Assembly (NCBI GenBank): GCA_963798275.1
Contig: CAWCTB010000005.1
Span: 23,673 to 87,672, forward strand
DNA from: CAWCTB01 sp963798275
Lineage (GTDB): Bacteria > Acidobacteriota > Terriglobia > Terriglobales > Acidobacteriaceae
DNA length: 64,000 nt
Direction of reading: 5' to 3'
In this document: in pieces, positions 30,285 through 38,647 of the stretch
How the letters are laid out: every line of letters starts with the position of its first letter
How positions within the stretch are numbered: position 1 is the stretch's first letter
Translations under genes and position numbers: made by a program
Notes under the pieces: model-generated
What the model was told of the DNA's origin: nothing
Seen by the model: the letters and a program-made list of their open reading frames with translations, nothing else
The model's database searches: none

Positions 30285-32306
30285 CTAGTGTTCGCGCACG
30301 GCAGAAGACGAGTCTTTGGATGGCAGGATGAACCGCAGCGGCGACTTGATTCCCTCCGCCACCAGGAATCGCAGGATTTGCCACTGTTCGGCCGGCCCCA
30401 CGTCATAGGCGCGCAGTCCTACGTACGCCGCGATGGTGAAGCTCACGAACAGGTTCAAGACGAAGATGACCGCTATGCCTTCCACGGCGTAATAAAACCA
30501 CGCGCGTCCCAGGCTCTCAGTTCCATACCGCGAGGCTGCCAGGGCGAGCGTTCCGGTGGAAAGCGTTACGTGGCGAATGTCGAGTGGCAGCCCGAAGAAC
30601 TTACCCAGTACCGGCGTGAAGCCCAGCAGGTAACCGAGGATGATGCTGGTGCTCCATCCGCCGAGATTCCGCTGTAGAACTTCGGCGATCCTCGACATTC
30701 GCGATTCGCCAAACTTCAGCCGGAGAGGATGCTGCGCTACCGCGTCAGTAAAGCGGTAGTAGACCGCGAAGTTTTCGAACCAGCCGCCTGCGAGTGCAGC
30801 CAGCCACAAGATCACGCCCGTGATGATGGCATAGAGCGCGGTTCCGGAAGCGAACGGATGCAGTGTCTCGTAAACGTGGGTTGCGCTTTCGTTGGCGAGA
30901 TAGGACTCAGAGAACCACATGTTCCACAGTTTGTTGAACGCGATGGCGCCCAGGCTCACTGCCGCGACGTTGCCGATGGCGGCCGCGAGCTGTGTGCTGG
31001 TGATATGGGCGACGAAATCGGCCAGCTTGCTCGATCGCTCCCGCCCCTTGTTGTCGCGGATAATGCCGGCAAAGGTGGCTGCGGTCGCGGCCGGTTGCTT
31101 GGTCGCCAGTACCAGCCCGAAAACCTGCAGCAGGACGAAGCTGACAGCGTAATTGGTTCCGCTGAGAAAACCCTCGACGAACAGCGGCAGGTGCGCGTCA
31201 ACGATGCGCATCTTGATGGCTGCGGTGAACACCGTCAGCAGGCCGCCACCCGCTGCGGCACGCCACATCTGCCAGTACTCGGCACGGTTATAGGCGATGT
31301 AGTGTTCGCCGCTGTGCCCGGTTCGTTCTACCATCTTGCGGGCGATGAGGTTCAGGTTCTGGTGGAGCAGCGACCGCAAGCTGCGATCCTCGAGTCGCCC
31401 TTGCATCAACTGCCCGGCCAGCGCCCGGATCGCAGAGACCTCTTCGGCTCGTCCCGTTGCGACTAGCACTGCGACCATGGCTTCCATGCGTGCCAGGCAA
31501 CCCCGGATCTTGCGCAGATCGAAGATCAGCTCCACGCTGACGCCCGCCGTCTCCATGTGGTTGTGGACCTGCAAGATCTCCCACCGGCAGCGGCTGACCA
31601 CTTGCTGCCATCGCGCCTTCACTTCCTTTGTATCGGTTGTGTCGGCGGCTGCAATGAGATCTTCTGTGCTGGCTACGATTTCGTAGAACGGCGAATCCGA
31701 AATCTGGCTCGACGAACTGCGGTCGCGCATTTCCGGTTTGAGTCCCAGTCCACCGATGCGCGCGGCCAGCAAGCGCAGCGCCTCGCGCAGATCGGCCGCC
31801 TGATGCTGCCAGAATGACGGCTGTTCCGCCGGAGTCAGGATCGCGGTCAATCGCTCGAACCGCTCTTCTGGCATAGCCAGGAAGCGTCGTACCTCACGCT
31901 TCGAGAAGTACAGGGTCACGAGCAAGCGTGAGGCGTCGGATTCTTCCCGGGCGGAAGGCACCAGCCGCCCCGCCAGGCGTTGCGCGATCTCCGAGGTCAG
32001 GCTGTGGTCGGAGGGTATGCCGGCTTCGGCGAATAGCGAGAGGCAGCGCAGTTCTCGCAGCAGTTCGCCGAATGACGCCTGAAAGCTCTGTCGCATGCTG
32101 GCGTCCTGCTCGAGGTACTCGATCAGTTGCAGGATCTGATCACCTTCGCCGCCCGAGTGCTTGGCTTTGCGCGTCCAGCCGATCAGCTCGATCAGAGCTG
32201 CATTGCGGTCTGCCAGAGTGGACGCCAGTGAGAAGGCCCCCACGCGCGAGATCATCTCCGGTGGGTATCGCGCGGCTGGTGGCTCTAGTGCGAGTGCGGG
32301 TTCCAT
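30285..32306 (-). CDS. Gcr/COG4389-type membrane protein ('site-specific recombinase' family, PF10136)
   Basis: 673-residue protein with a long N-terminal helical cytoplasmic domain (1-300, mostly charged), followed by about six to eight membrane helices. Diagnostic blocks are YNRAEYWQMWRAAAGGGLLT, the GTNYAVSFVLLQVFGLVLATKQPA segment, and WSTSIILGYLLGFTPVLGKFFG. Databases call the family site-specific recombinase, from the Neisseria gcr locus, but a multi-pass membrane protein with no integrase or resolvase residues is not a plausible DNA recombinase, so the name should not be trusted. Function unknown. It lies downstream of a HAD phosphatase that has its own terminator. Confidence 0.75.
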   Translation of the reverse strand: MEPALALEPPAARYPPEMISRVGAFSLASTLADRNAALIELIGWTRKAKHSGGEGDQILQLIEYLEQDASMRQSFQASFGELLRELRCLSLFAEAGIPSDHSLTSEIAQRLAGRLVPSAREESDASRLLVTLYFSKREVRRFLAMPEERFERLTAILTPAEQPSFWQHQAADLREALRLLAARIGGLGLKPEMRDRSSSSQISDSPFYEIVASTEDLIAAADTTDTKEVKARWQQVVSRCRWEILQVHNHMETAGVSVELIFDLRKIRGCLARMEAMVAVLVATGRAEEVSAIRALAGQLMQGRLEDRSLRSLLHQNLNLIARKMVERTGHSGEHYIAYNRAEYWQMWRAAAGGGLLTVFTAAIKMRIVDAHLPLFVEGFLSGTNYAVSFVLLQVFGLVLATKQPAATAATFAGIIRDNKGRERSSKLADFVAHITSTQLAAAIGNVAAVSLGAIAFNKLWNMWFSESYLANESATHVYETLHPFASGTALYAIITGVILWLAALAGGWFENFAVYYRFTDAVAQHPLRLKFGESRMSRIAEVLQRNLGGWSTSIILGYLLGFTPVLGKFFGLPLDIRHVTLSTGTLALAASRYGTESLGRAWFYYAVEGIAVIFVLNLFVSFTIAAYVGLRAYDVGPAEQWQILRFLVAEGIKSPLRFILPSKDSSSAVREH

Positions 32307-32385
32307 TGGTCGTTCTAGGATAATAGCCGGCGCGCTTCGCGCAAATTGGCTTTACCCCAGCGTCACTCGACGCATGACAGATGAT

Positions 32386-32419
32386 AAAAGAAAAGCGGCT
32401 GAAGACTGCTCCAGCCGCT
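32386..32419 (-). terminator. Intrinsic terminator after the HAD phosphatase
   Basis: On the minus strand AGCGGCTG and CAGCCGCT (plus 32412-32419 and 32394-32401) form an eight-base perfect stem with a ten-base loop, directly followed by TTTTCTTTT (plus 32385-32393 read in reverse). It sits just beyond the stop of the 32442 gene. Confidence 0.75.
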
Positions 32420-32441
32420 CGCGATACTGGTTAGTACCGGC

Positions 32442-33329
32442 TTATTTCTTTGCCGCCATGGTTGAACGCTCCAGGATCGGAGCAACGCTCGGAATGATCG
32501 TCAGCATGTCGGTTTGCACCTTGTCCCACTGCTGGATCAGGAATCCCTTCTCCTCAAATACGGTGCGGATCGCCGCCGTGTCCCAACCCACAACCTCCTC
32601 CAGGATCGGGATGAGTATGGCCAGCGCGTTATCGCTGAGGATCGACCGCTGGGCGATCGGAGCCAGATATTTGTTCTCCGACACCGCGATGGTGAAGCCG
32701 TCACGACGGTTGACGTGCAGCATCACGTGAATGTCGGAGCTGCCGTCGCCGACATAGATGATGCGGTCGGGCCCCGTCTTCAGTTCCTCCAGCAGGCGAT
32801 CGATGGCAGCCACCTTTCCATAGCCTGCCGTCACCTGCACAATGCGCTCAATCTCCCCGCGCTCGTTGTATTCGAACTCCGTGCCGTGGATATGGTCGGC
32901 CGGAATGATCCCTTCGAGAGCGGAGCGGATCACTTCCACCGGTCCGGCGGAAATGACATAGAAGTCGAAGTGGAACCCCTCCACCTCCTTCGACAAGAAC
33001 GAGTAGAGCGCGCCGATGTTGGGCTTCAACCGCACCCGCTTGCCCGCCTCGTACAGGTGTTCGCGCCGGACCTTGCGAAACTCCGGATCGTGCAGCAAAA
33101 GATAAGCCAATTCGCCGCCCTGTTGTACCAGGTTCAGCTTGGCCATCCCGCTGATTTTGCGCTCAAACTCGGCTTCGGGGATGCCCAGCAAATCGCTCAG
33201 CACGTACCCCGAGTCATTGAAGCTCAGCGTCTGGTCAAAGTCGCTGGCGAGTATGTAGCGCTTCTTCTGTGGTGTTTCCGTCGGTATCATTGCGATCCCA
33301 TTATGCTCTGTAAGATTCCGTTGAGACAT
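32442..33329 (-). CDS. HAD-superfamily phosphatase (HAD-IB-like)
   Basis: 295-residue phosphohydrolase. Motif I is ASDFDQTLS (nucleophile Asp), motif II is VISAGP, and motif III is GDGSSDIHVM. The middle inserts a cap with ELAYLLLHDPEFRK and AGKRVRLKPNIGALY. The layout resembles phosphoserine-phosphatase-like members of subfamily IB, but the substrate is unknown. It starts at ATG 33329, with GGAGGCG seven bases upstream. A plausible promoter and a TATGAATAC direct repeat lie 25-50 bases before the start. Confidence 0.85.
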   Translation of the reverse strand: MSQRNLTEHNGIAMIPTETPQKKRYILASDFDQTLSFNDSGYVLSDLLGIPEAEFERKISGMAKLNLVQQGGELAYLLLHDPEFRKVRREHLYEAGKRVRLKPNIGALYSFLSKEVEGFHFDFYVISAGPVEVIRSALEGIIPADHIHGTEFEYNERGEIERIVQVTAGYGKVAAIDRLLEELKTGPDRIIYVGDGSSDIHVMLHVNRRDGFTIAVSENKYLAPIAQRSILSDNALAILIPILEEVVGWDTAAIRTVFEEKGFLIQQWDKVQTDMLTIIPSVAPILERSTMAAKK

Positions 33330-33354
33330 GATGAAACGCCTCCTTCTGAACAGC

Positions 33355-33376
33355 TATGAATACCATTTATGAATAC
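33355..33376. promoter_or_regulatory. Direct repeat TATGAATAC in the HAD promoter region
   Basis: TATGAATAC occurs at 33355-33363 and 33368-33376 (13-base period), in an AT-rich stretch about 30 bases before the HAD-phosphatase start on the minus strand. On that strand, -35-like TTGTAA and -10-like TATTCA overlap the repeat, so it could be an operator. The gap 33330-33660 holds no gene that I can support. Confidence 0.35.
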
Positions 33377-33660
33377 GTTTACAAAATCGGTTATGTAAAG
33401 ATTAGATTGGTTCTGACCGCGGAAAGATGATGAATTCCGATAGATTCTTTGAATTCCAGCCATTCGACGTCGTTATCCTGTAAGTCTAACCTGATCAGCA
33501 GCTTCAAAAGGTTAATGCCGCGATAAACTACGAATAAAAGGTGAAGAAAACGCTGCTTTTTGGGTGTTTTCGGCCCTTACCAACTGTGCAGGCGCCCGAA
33601 GCGAGCAATCTGGTATGCTGTCTCGGCGCCCGCCAATCAGCCGTCTTGGGACTGCTAAGC

Positions 33661-34011
33661 ATGAGAATCCTTGCTCTCAGCACTGATGAGGAGCTTTCCC
33701 GTCTTCGCAAGTTCGCCCTTACTGCCGCAGGACACAATGTCACTCCATTGAGCACCGAAAAAGAGGCGCTCGCCGCCTGCAAGGGTGACGCACCCTACGA
33801 TGTGGTCCTGCTTTGCCACAAGCTGACCTCTGCTGCCGCACGGGTGATGGTGCGGCTGCTGCGCGAGAACAAACCCCAGGCCAGGATCATCTACATTGTC
33901 CATCTCTATGGCGAGTGGCCGGAAGTCGAGGCGGACCGTTACGTCGTCGGATCCGATGGCCCGGAAGCGCTGGTCCGCGTGCTCGAGGAAGTCAAAGCCA
34001 ACGCGGTTTAG
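33661..34011 (+). CDS. Receiver-like (CheY-fold) protein lacking the phospho-Asp
   Basis: A 116-residue single-domain protein with the alternation of a response-regulator receiver: MRILALSTDEELSRL (beta 1), AAGHNVTPLSTEKEAL, and DVVLLCHKLTSAAARVMVRLL (beta 3). In a normal receiver beta 3 ends in LLD; here it reads LLCH, so the phospho-accepting Asp is absent, and no acidic pair is evident in the first loop. It could be a pseudo-receiver or a degenerate domain used for protein contact. ATG 33661 is preceded by no strong ribosome-binding site, and the frame stays open upstream to a GTG at 33541. Confidence 0.6.
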   Translation: MRILALSTDEELSRLRKFALTAAGHNVTPLSTEKEALAACKGDAPYDVVLLCHKLTSAAARVMVRLLRENKPQARIIYIVHLYGEWPEVEADRYVVGSDGPEALVRVLEEVKANAV

Positions 34012-34194
34012 GGGGCATCCTCGAACGAAAACCGCGGGCGCCCTGCGTCGCTCTTTCGACCGGACTCTAAATAAGCAATCCGTCGCACTCAAAACTGTGC
34101 TACAACATACCAACAACTTTCTGCCGGGGAGAGCGTCTTTACCCGTAGGGAGCTTGGTATTCGGCGTCAACCGCCGAAGAGGGTGAGGTGGATT

Positions 34195-34302
34195 ATGAAT
34201 GTCGCAATGGTTACCGTGCTTTTGGTGATCGCTCTGTTTTATGTCGTGGGGTCGCTCACCAGCTCAGTCAAGACCGAGCAGGAATTGCCGCACCGCTTCT
34301 GA
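34195..34302 (+). CDS. 35-residue single-span membrane protein
   Basis: A very short gene not likely to be called by standard size cut-offs. ATG 34195 follows GAGGTGG (a good ribosome-binding site, six bases away). The translation starts MNVAMVTVLLVIALFYVVGS, one clear transmembrane helix, with a short cytoplasmic end SSVKTEQELPHRF and a stop at 34300. The hydrophobic helix, acidic/polar tail and translation signal make it plausible; conservation cannot be checked here. It lies between the receiver-like gene and ppa, all in the same direction. Confidence 0.5.
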   Translation: MNVAMVTVLLVIALFYVVGSLTSSVKTEQELPHRF

Positions 34303-34479
34303 GCCGCTCCGCGGGTCTGCCCACACAGGGCCGAAACTCGCCCACTTGTTCCGCGCTCGTTCCTGGGCTCGACCCCGAGCTTCCCAATACAATAGACTCG
34401 AACTGGGTCCGGCAGGCGGGGTGCGCGCGATTGGTCACTTAGCCCGCGGGCCGAAACTCCCCGCGCGAGCAAATTCCTG

Positions 34480-35031
34480 ATGACCCATGCCTGGCACGAC
34501 ATCTCTCCTGGCGAGCACCTCCCGCAGGAGTTCCAAGCCGTCATAGAAATCCCCTTCGGATCGAGCGTGAAGTACGAACTCGACAAGCAGAGCGGCCTCA
34601 TCAAGCTCGACCGCGTGCTGTATTCCGCTGTCTATTACCCGGCCAACTACGGGTTCATCCCGCAGACGCTGGCCGAAGACGACGACCCGCTGGACGTGCT
34701 TGTGTTCTGCCAGGAAGCCGTGGTCCCACTCACCTTGATTCAGGCCCGCGCCATCGGCCTGATGACCATGATCGATGCCGGCAAGAAGGACCACAAGATC
34801 ATCGCGGTAGCTACGCAGGACCCCGAGTTTAACTCCTACCTTGAAGCCAGTGAGATGCCCGACCACCGGCTCAGCATGTTGCGCCGCTTTTTCCTTGACT
34901 ACAAGCAACTGGAAGGCAAGGCCGTCGAAGTGGACGAGTTTCTCCCCGCCGAGGCTGCCTTCCCCATCATCGAAGACGCGCTCGCCCGCTACAGCAAGCA
35001 ACGCCGCAAGGGCTTCGGCAAGGGACACTAG
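34480..35031 (+). CDS. ppa: Inorganic pyrophosphatase (family I)
   Basis: Hydrolyses pyrophosphate and so drives biosynthetic reactions. The metal-binding signature is DDDPLDVLV at about residues 67-75, and the fold starts with EIPFGSSVKYELDKQSG and YPANYGFIPQT. It is 183 residues, the normal bacterial size, and unbroken. ATG 34480 is the start. The gap downstream (35032-35203) is filled with dispersed hairpins. Confidence 0.97.
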   Translation: MTHAWHDISPGEHLPQEFQAVIEIPFGSSVKYELDKQSGLIKLDRVLYSAVYYPANYGFIPQTLAEDDDPLDVLVFCQEAVVPLTLIQARAIGLMTMIDAGKKDHKIIAVATQDPEFNSYLEASEMPDHRLSMLRRFFLDYKQLEGKAVEVDEFLPAEAAFPIIEDALARYSKQRRKGFGKGH

Positions 35032-35039
35032 ACTCTTTG

Positions 35040-35162
35040 GGTAGAGCTGGCCAGAGCGAAGTCGAAGGGTCAGCGTCGAAGCCCGTTACTGGTAGAGCTG
35101 GCCTTCAGGCCAGCGTCAAAGCTCGTTATTTTCTTGTTCCTCGTGGGCTTCAGCCCACGAGG
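35040..35162. repeat. Dispersed hairpin elements, family B (copies 1 and 2) plus a related hairpin
   Basis: GGTAGAGCTGGCC starts at 35040 (GGGTAGAGCTGGCC, degenerate) and 35091. The second copy has the palindrome CTGGCCTTCAGGCCAG (35098-35113) followed by CGTC. CCTCGTGGGCTTCAGCCCACGAGG (35139-35162) is a perfect hairpin with the same CTTCAG core. The unit appears again at 36046-36069. Confidence 0.7.
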
Positions 35163-35203
35163 AATTCTGCGCTGAATATCTCCGCAGCCTCTTAAAACCG
35201 AAC

Positions 35204-35860
35204 TCACGAAGACGACTCGGTCCGCATTCGGCTGGCCCGCTCCTGCAGTTCTTCGCGCCAGCCTTCCGGCAGCGCTTTCACCCGAATCGCCCGTCGCAGA
35301 ACATCGGCATCGTGCTTGTCGCCAGTGTACAGGCCGATCAGGTCGGCCAGGCTCACGACGTTTTCATCGCGGCCGACGATCGTGATGGGCATGCCCGCCT
35401 GCAGAGCTCCCTCGCGTACGACGCCCAGGTAGAAGCCGAAGCGGCGGCTCCGATAAAACAGCTTGGTCATCTCCGGCCGATTGAAGCGCAGGCCCAGCTT
35501 GTAGCAGGGCAGCCGGGGCTGGGTCACGACGAACTGCGCCGTCCCGATCTCCAGTTCATCGCCGATGTGAATATCGCTTTCCAGCAATCCTTCCGTCGTC
35601 AGGTTCTCGCCGAAGTTTCCCAGGGTTAGCGCTCCGACACCCTGCTGGCTCCAGTACCCGTAGTGCTCGTGCGGATATACATACACTGCCTTGGAAACTC
35701 CGCCATGCACCGTAAGGTCGGATTGCGCATCGCCTGCAAGGTTCAACGTCGTCACGGCCACCTCGCCCTCAACCGGTTTCTTGAAGATCGAGCTGGTGAC
35801 CCAGTATCCCTGCCATTCGTACTGCTGTGGAGTGCCGACATTCACCGACAGAAGTTTCAT
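35204..35860 (-). CDS. MOSC-domain protein (YiiM-like)
   Basis: 218-residue protein of the MOSC superfamily, beta-strand-rich domains that bind sulfur carriers or molybdenum cofactor derivatives. The YiiM-type layout is visible: LLSVNVGTPQQYEWQG at the start, then TVHGGVSKAVYVYPHEHY and GNFGENLTTEGL, the metal-cofactor-like block, and TQPRLPCYKLGLRF with the conserved Cys that usually carries the sulfur. Substrate unknown. ATG 35860 is preceded by GAGATC. It is flanked by dispersed hairpins on both sides. Confidence 0.85.
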   Translation of the reverse strand: MKLLSVNVGTPQQYEWQGYWVTSSIFKKPVEGEVAVTTLNLAGDAQSDLTVHGGVSKAVYVYPHEHYGYWSQQGVGALTLGNFGENLTTEGLLESDIHIGDELEIGTAQFVVTQPRLPCYKLGLRFNRPEMTKLFYRSRRFGFYLGVVREGALQAGMPITIVGRDENVVSLADLIGLYTGDKHDADVLRRAIRVKALPEGWREELQERASRMRTESSS

Positions 35861-35969
35861 TGGGATCTCATTAGCCCATCAAAGAAAGATGGTCGTGGTG
35901 AATGGATGCGAGCCACAGGCTGGCAGACTCTTTAGGGAATCTCTGATCAAGCCCAATCTTCTGAAAAGG

Positions 35970-35989
35970 GGACGGCCTTCAGGCCGTCC
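35970..35989. repeat. Palindromic hairpin, CTTCAG-core family
   Basis: GGACGGCCTTCAGGCCGTCC is a perfect 20-base palindromic hairpin, with the same core as the family B elements. It lies between the MOSC gene and the element at 36046. Confidence 0.65.
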
Positions 35990-36045
35990 GTAAAGGCCGC
36001 AAAATGAACGCGGCTTTAGAGGCTGCTGAAAAAAGAGGTTCCCGG

Positions 36046-36134
36046 GTAGAGCTGGCCTTCAGGCCAGCGTCTAAGCCGGTGCAATTACTTAGGGGCTTTA
36101 GCCCCGGTAGCACGTTGAACGGACTTTTTCAGCA
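36046..36134. repeat. Family B hairpin element, copy 3, with flanking inverted repeat
   Basis: GGTAGAGCTGGCCTTCAGGC is repeated exactly as at 35091, with the hairpin CTGGCCTTCAGGCCAG at 36052-36067. A further GGGGCTTTAGCCCC (36092-36105) follows. The whole set is enclosed by TGCTGAAAAA (36023-36032) and TTTTTCAGCA (36125-36134), an inverted repeat. Confidence 0.65.
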
Positions 36135-36182
36135 ACTTCTTTAGCCGCGGAGGGACCGTCCATTGACTTAATCAGACGTTGT

Positions 36183-36627
36183 TTAGTGCCCGCCGTGGTA
36201 GGGATGTCCCTTCAGGATGGTGAAGCCGCGATAGAGCTGCTCCAGCAGTACCACTCGCGCCAGTTCGTGCGGCAGGGTGATCTTGCCGAACGACAAAATG
36301 TTCTTCGCAGCGGAACGCGTCGCATCGCTCCAGCCGTCAGCCGGCCCGATGGCAAACAGCAACTCCTGCGCTCCATGCGCCTGGTGATATTCCAGGAAGT
36401 TGGCGATCTCTTCCGACGTGAGCTGTTTGCCGCGCGAATCCAGCAGCACCAGAACCGGCTGCGTCCGCCCTGCGGTTCTTGTCGGCCAGCTTCAGCAGCG
36501 CCGCTTCCGACATCAGCTCCTGCGCTTCGCAAGGACCGTAGTGCGACAGCCGCTTCAGGTATTCCGCCGTCAGCGCCTGGATCGCCGGGCTCTTCGTCTT
36601 TCCGATCCATGCGATACGCAGCTTCAC
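36183..36627 (-). CDS. rlmH: 23S rRNA (pseudouridine1915-N3)-methyltransferase RlmH (one frame break)
   Basis: SPOUT-class methyltransferase acting on 23S rRNA at pseudouridine 1915. The N-terminus (MKLRIAWIGKTKSPAIQALTAEYLKRL) and the C-terminal knot (LSFGKITLPHELARVVLLEQLYR, then HPYHGGH) are typical. The frame breaks at about 36470, where an extra base separates the KLADKN end from LLDSRGKQLTSEE. Rebuilt length is about 147 residues. It is the last gene of the nadD-rsfS-rlmH cluster; the rsfS stop is three bases from its ATG 36627, so it is translationally close to rsfS. Confidence 0.93.
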
Positions 36628-36630
36628 CGG

Positions 36631-37131
36631 TTAGCTACTCTTGCGCTTGCGCGCCGCCGCTCGCTTCGCAACGGACTTCCTGGCCGCCGATTTCGCCGGC
36701 GACTTTGTAGCAACCTTCTTACGCGCCGCACCAGCAACTGTTTTCTTGGGAGCTGGCTTGCGTGCCGGTTTCTCCAGGTCCGCCGGCTCCAGCCGCCTGG
36801 CCGTCTTCCACAGCCGCTCCAGGTCGTAGAATTTGCGCGCGCTCTCGGAGAAGATGTGCACCACGAAATCCACGTAGTCGAGCAGCACCCATTCCGCCTG
36901 GTTGTAGCCTTCGCGATGCGTGGGTTCTGTTCCCGCCGCACTCAGCTTGTCATCCACTTCATCGGCAATAGCCTGCACCTGCCGCGGATTCGAGCCCGAG
37001 CAGATTACGAAGTAGTCGGTGAATCCGCTGGCTTGCGCGTCGAGTTGAAGGATGGAGATGTCAGTCGCCTTCTTATCGTGGCAGGCGCGAACGGCCGTGG
37101 CAACTTGTGCCCTCAGATCATTGGTTTTCAT
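36631..37131 (-). CDS. rsfS: Ribosome silencing factor RsfS with Lys/Ala-rich tail
   Basis: Binds ribosomal protein L14 and blocks subunit joining when nutrients are poor. The core (RAQVATAVRACHDKKATDISILQLD, GFTDYFVICSGSNPRQVQAIADEV, EWVLLDYVDFVVHIFS) matches the DUF143/RsfS family. The last about 50 residues form a Lys/Ala/Arg-rich tail (ending KRAAARKRKSS) beyond the usual about 110-residue protein; this likely increases rRNA affinity. ATG 37131 is the start. It lies 13 bases from the nadD stop. Confidence 0.95.
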   Translation of the reverse strand: MKTNDLRAQVATAVRACHDKKATDISILQLDAQASGFTDYFVICSGSNPRQVQAIADEVDDKLSAAGTEPTHREGYNQAEWVLLDYVDFVVHIFSESARKFYDLERLWKTARRLEPADLEKPARKPAPKKTVAGAARKKVATKSPAKSAARKSVAKRAAARKRKSS

Positions 37132-37144
37132 GCAATCGGCTGGG

Positions 37145-37849
37145 TCAACCTTTCCTCGTCTTGCTGGTTGGTCGATACAAATGCTGTTTCTGAATGTACT
37201 CGGCCACGGCGTCGGGCACCAGTTTCTTCAGTGCGCCGCCTCGCTCGGCAGCGGCCCTGATCTGTGTCGCCGAGACATTCTCATGCGTTTCTGGCAGGAA
37301 GTGCAATGTTGCCCCCGGCAGCACCAGGGGACCCTCGATTTTCTGTTTCCGGAAGAGTTTGGTGACGGCCGGGTTCGGGCGCAGCCCTGCAGGAAGCGAG
37401 ACCGCCACGTCGGCCAGCGAATACCCCGGCCGCGCTGCCACAACAAAATCACATTCCTTCAGCAGCGCCACGGGTTCGTGCCACTTCGCGATGTCGGCGA
37501 AGGCGTCCATCCCGATGAGGAAGTAGAGGTGGTCGCTCTTGCCCAGCAGTTTCTTCGCCCGCCGTACTGTATCGAGCGAGTAGCTCGGCCTCCGTTCAGC
37601 CGTCAAATTCTCGATCGGCGGGGCTTCCAGCAGCGATGGCAGGAAATCTTTCTCGCCCGCCAGCGCCAACGCAACCATGGCAAAGCGGTGGTAGTAGGAC
37701 ATGATCGGCGCTTTCTGCTTGTGCGGAGGAATGTCGGCGGGCACGAACCATACCTGCTTCAGCCCAAACCGCTGCGCTGCCGCGCGTGCCACCTTGAGGT
37801 GCCCGCGATGGATCGGATCGAACGTTCCGCCAAACAATGCCAGATTCAT
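37145..37849 (-). CDS. nadD: Nicotinate-nucleotide adenylyltransferase
   Basis: Adenylates nicotinate mononucleotide in NAD synthesis. The GGTFDPIHRGH nucleotidyltransferase motif, the PADIPPHK segment, and SATQIRAAAERG (ISSTxxR-like) are present. It is 234 residues, slightly above the usual 200-220, because of a C-terminal tail rich in Lys/Arg. ATG 37849 is the start. Its order with rsfS and rlmH is a well-known conserved gene cluster. Confidence 0.95.
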   Translation of the reverse strand: MNLALFGGTFDPIHRGHLKVARAAAQRFGLKQVWFVPADIPPHKQKAPIMSYYHRFAMVALALAGEKDFLPSLLEAPPIENLTAERRPSYSLDTVRRAKKLLGKSDHLYFLIGMDAFADIAKWHEPVALLKECDFVVAARPGYSLADVAVSLPAGLRPNPAVTKLFRKQKIEGPLVLPGATLHFLPETHENVSATQIRAAAERGGALKKLVPDAVAEYIQKQHLYRPTSKTRKG

Positions 37850-37977
37850 GCAGGAGCAGGCGAGCGCGCCGCCCAGGAACCACCCTCGGTCAGGCGGCGC
37901 TGCTTCGATTCATCATCCACGAACGAATCGCGAATTGGACTAGTCGCTGTTCGGTTTCGCGCCGCTAAGGCTGCGAC

Positions 37978-38640
37978 TTATCCGACAATTTTTTCGAACT
38001 GCAGGGGATCGGGACGCGTCGGCGTCGGAGGCGGCTCAATCGGCCGTAGCTGCTGATACGTGTAAATGATGCGATGAATGACGGTGATCGTGCTCAGCAC
38101 CGCGATCACCCAAAGCACCGGTCCCATGCGGTTGAACAGCGCGCCGATAATGACCAGAACGATCCGCTCGGGCCGTTCCATAAAGCCTGCCTTGCAGGAG
38201 TGAATCACCGACTCGGCCCGGGCGCGCGTGTAACTGACCATCACTGAACTGGTCATGACGAAGGCCACCATCACCACGTAGAAGAAACGGTTGGCGCGCG
38301 CATAGTACACCAGCAAGCCGAAGAACAGGGCCACATCGCTGTAGCGGTCAATCACGGAATCGAAGAAGCCGCCAAATTGCGTCACCTGGTTGGTAGCGCG
38401 GGCCACGCGGCCATCCACCATGTCGAAAATGCCTGCGCCAATAATCACCAGCCCGGCGTAGAGAAACATGCGCCGCTGGTTCCCCGCATTGGCATAGCCG
38501 AAGAGCAAACCCGCCACGACGTTGATCAGCAATCCGATGAAAGTCAGCGCGTTGGGCGAGATGCGGGTCAGTGCCAGGCCGTGCACGATTTTGTACAGCA
38601 GCCACTTGCTGGAGCGTCCAACTGCACTGGTCCAGGTCAT
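37978..38640 (-). CDS. CDP-alcohol phosphatidyltransferase
   Basis: Membrane enzyme that transfers a phosphatidyl group from a CDP-lipid to an alcohol. The signature D-G-x2-A-R-x8-G-x3-D-x3-D appears as DGRVARATNQVTQFGGFFDSVID, with both Asp pairs intact. It is 220 residues with six hydrophobic helices. The acceptor (glycerol-P, inositol-P or other) cannot be told from the sequence. Its start lies seven bases downstream of the greA stop, so these two are likely co-transcribed. Confidence 0.88.
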   Translation of the reverse strand: MTWTSAVGRSSKWLLYKIVHGLALTRISPNALTFIGLLINVVAGLLFGYANAGNQRRMFLYAGLVIIGAGIFDMVDGRVARATNQVTQFGGFFDSVIDRYSDVALFFGLLVYYARANRFFYVVMVAFVMTSSVMVSYTRARAESVIHSCKAGFMERPERIVLVIIGALFNRMGPVLWVIAVLSTITVIHRIIYTYQQLRPIEPPPTPTRPDPLQFEKIVG

Positions 38641-38647
38641 GATGCCG

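Noticed and set aside
30285..32306. A functional DNA recombinase and therefore a mobile element
   Set aside because: The protein is a multi-pass membrane protein without recombinase residues, and no element ends flank it.
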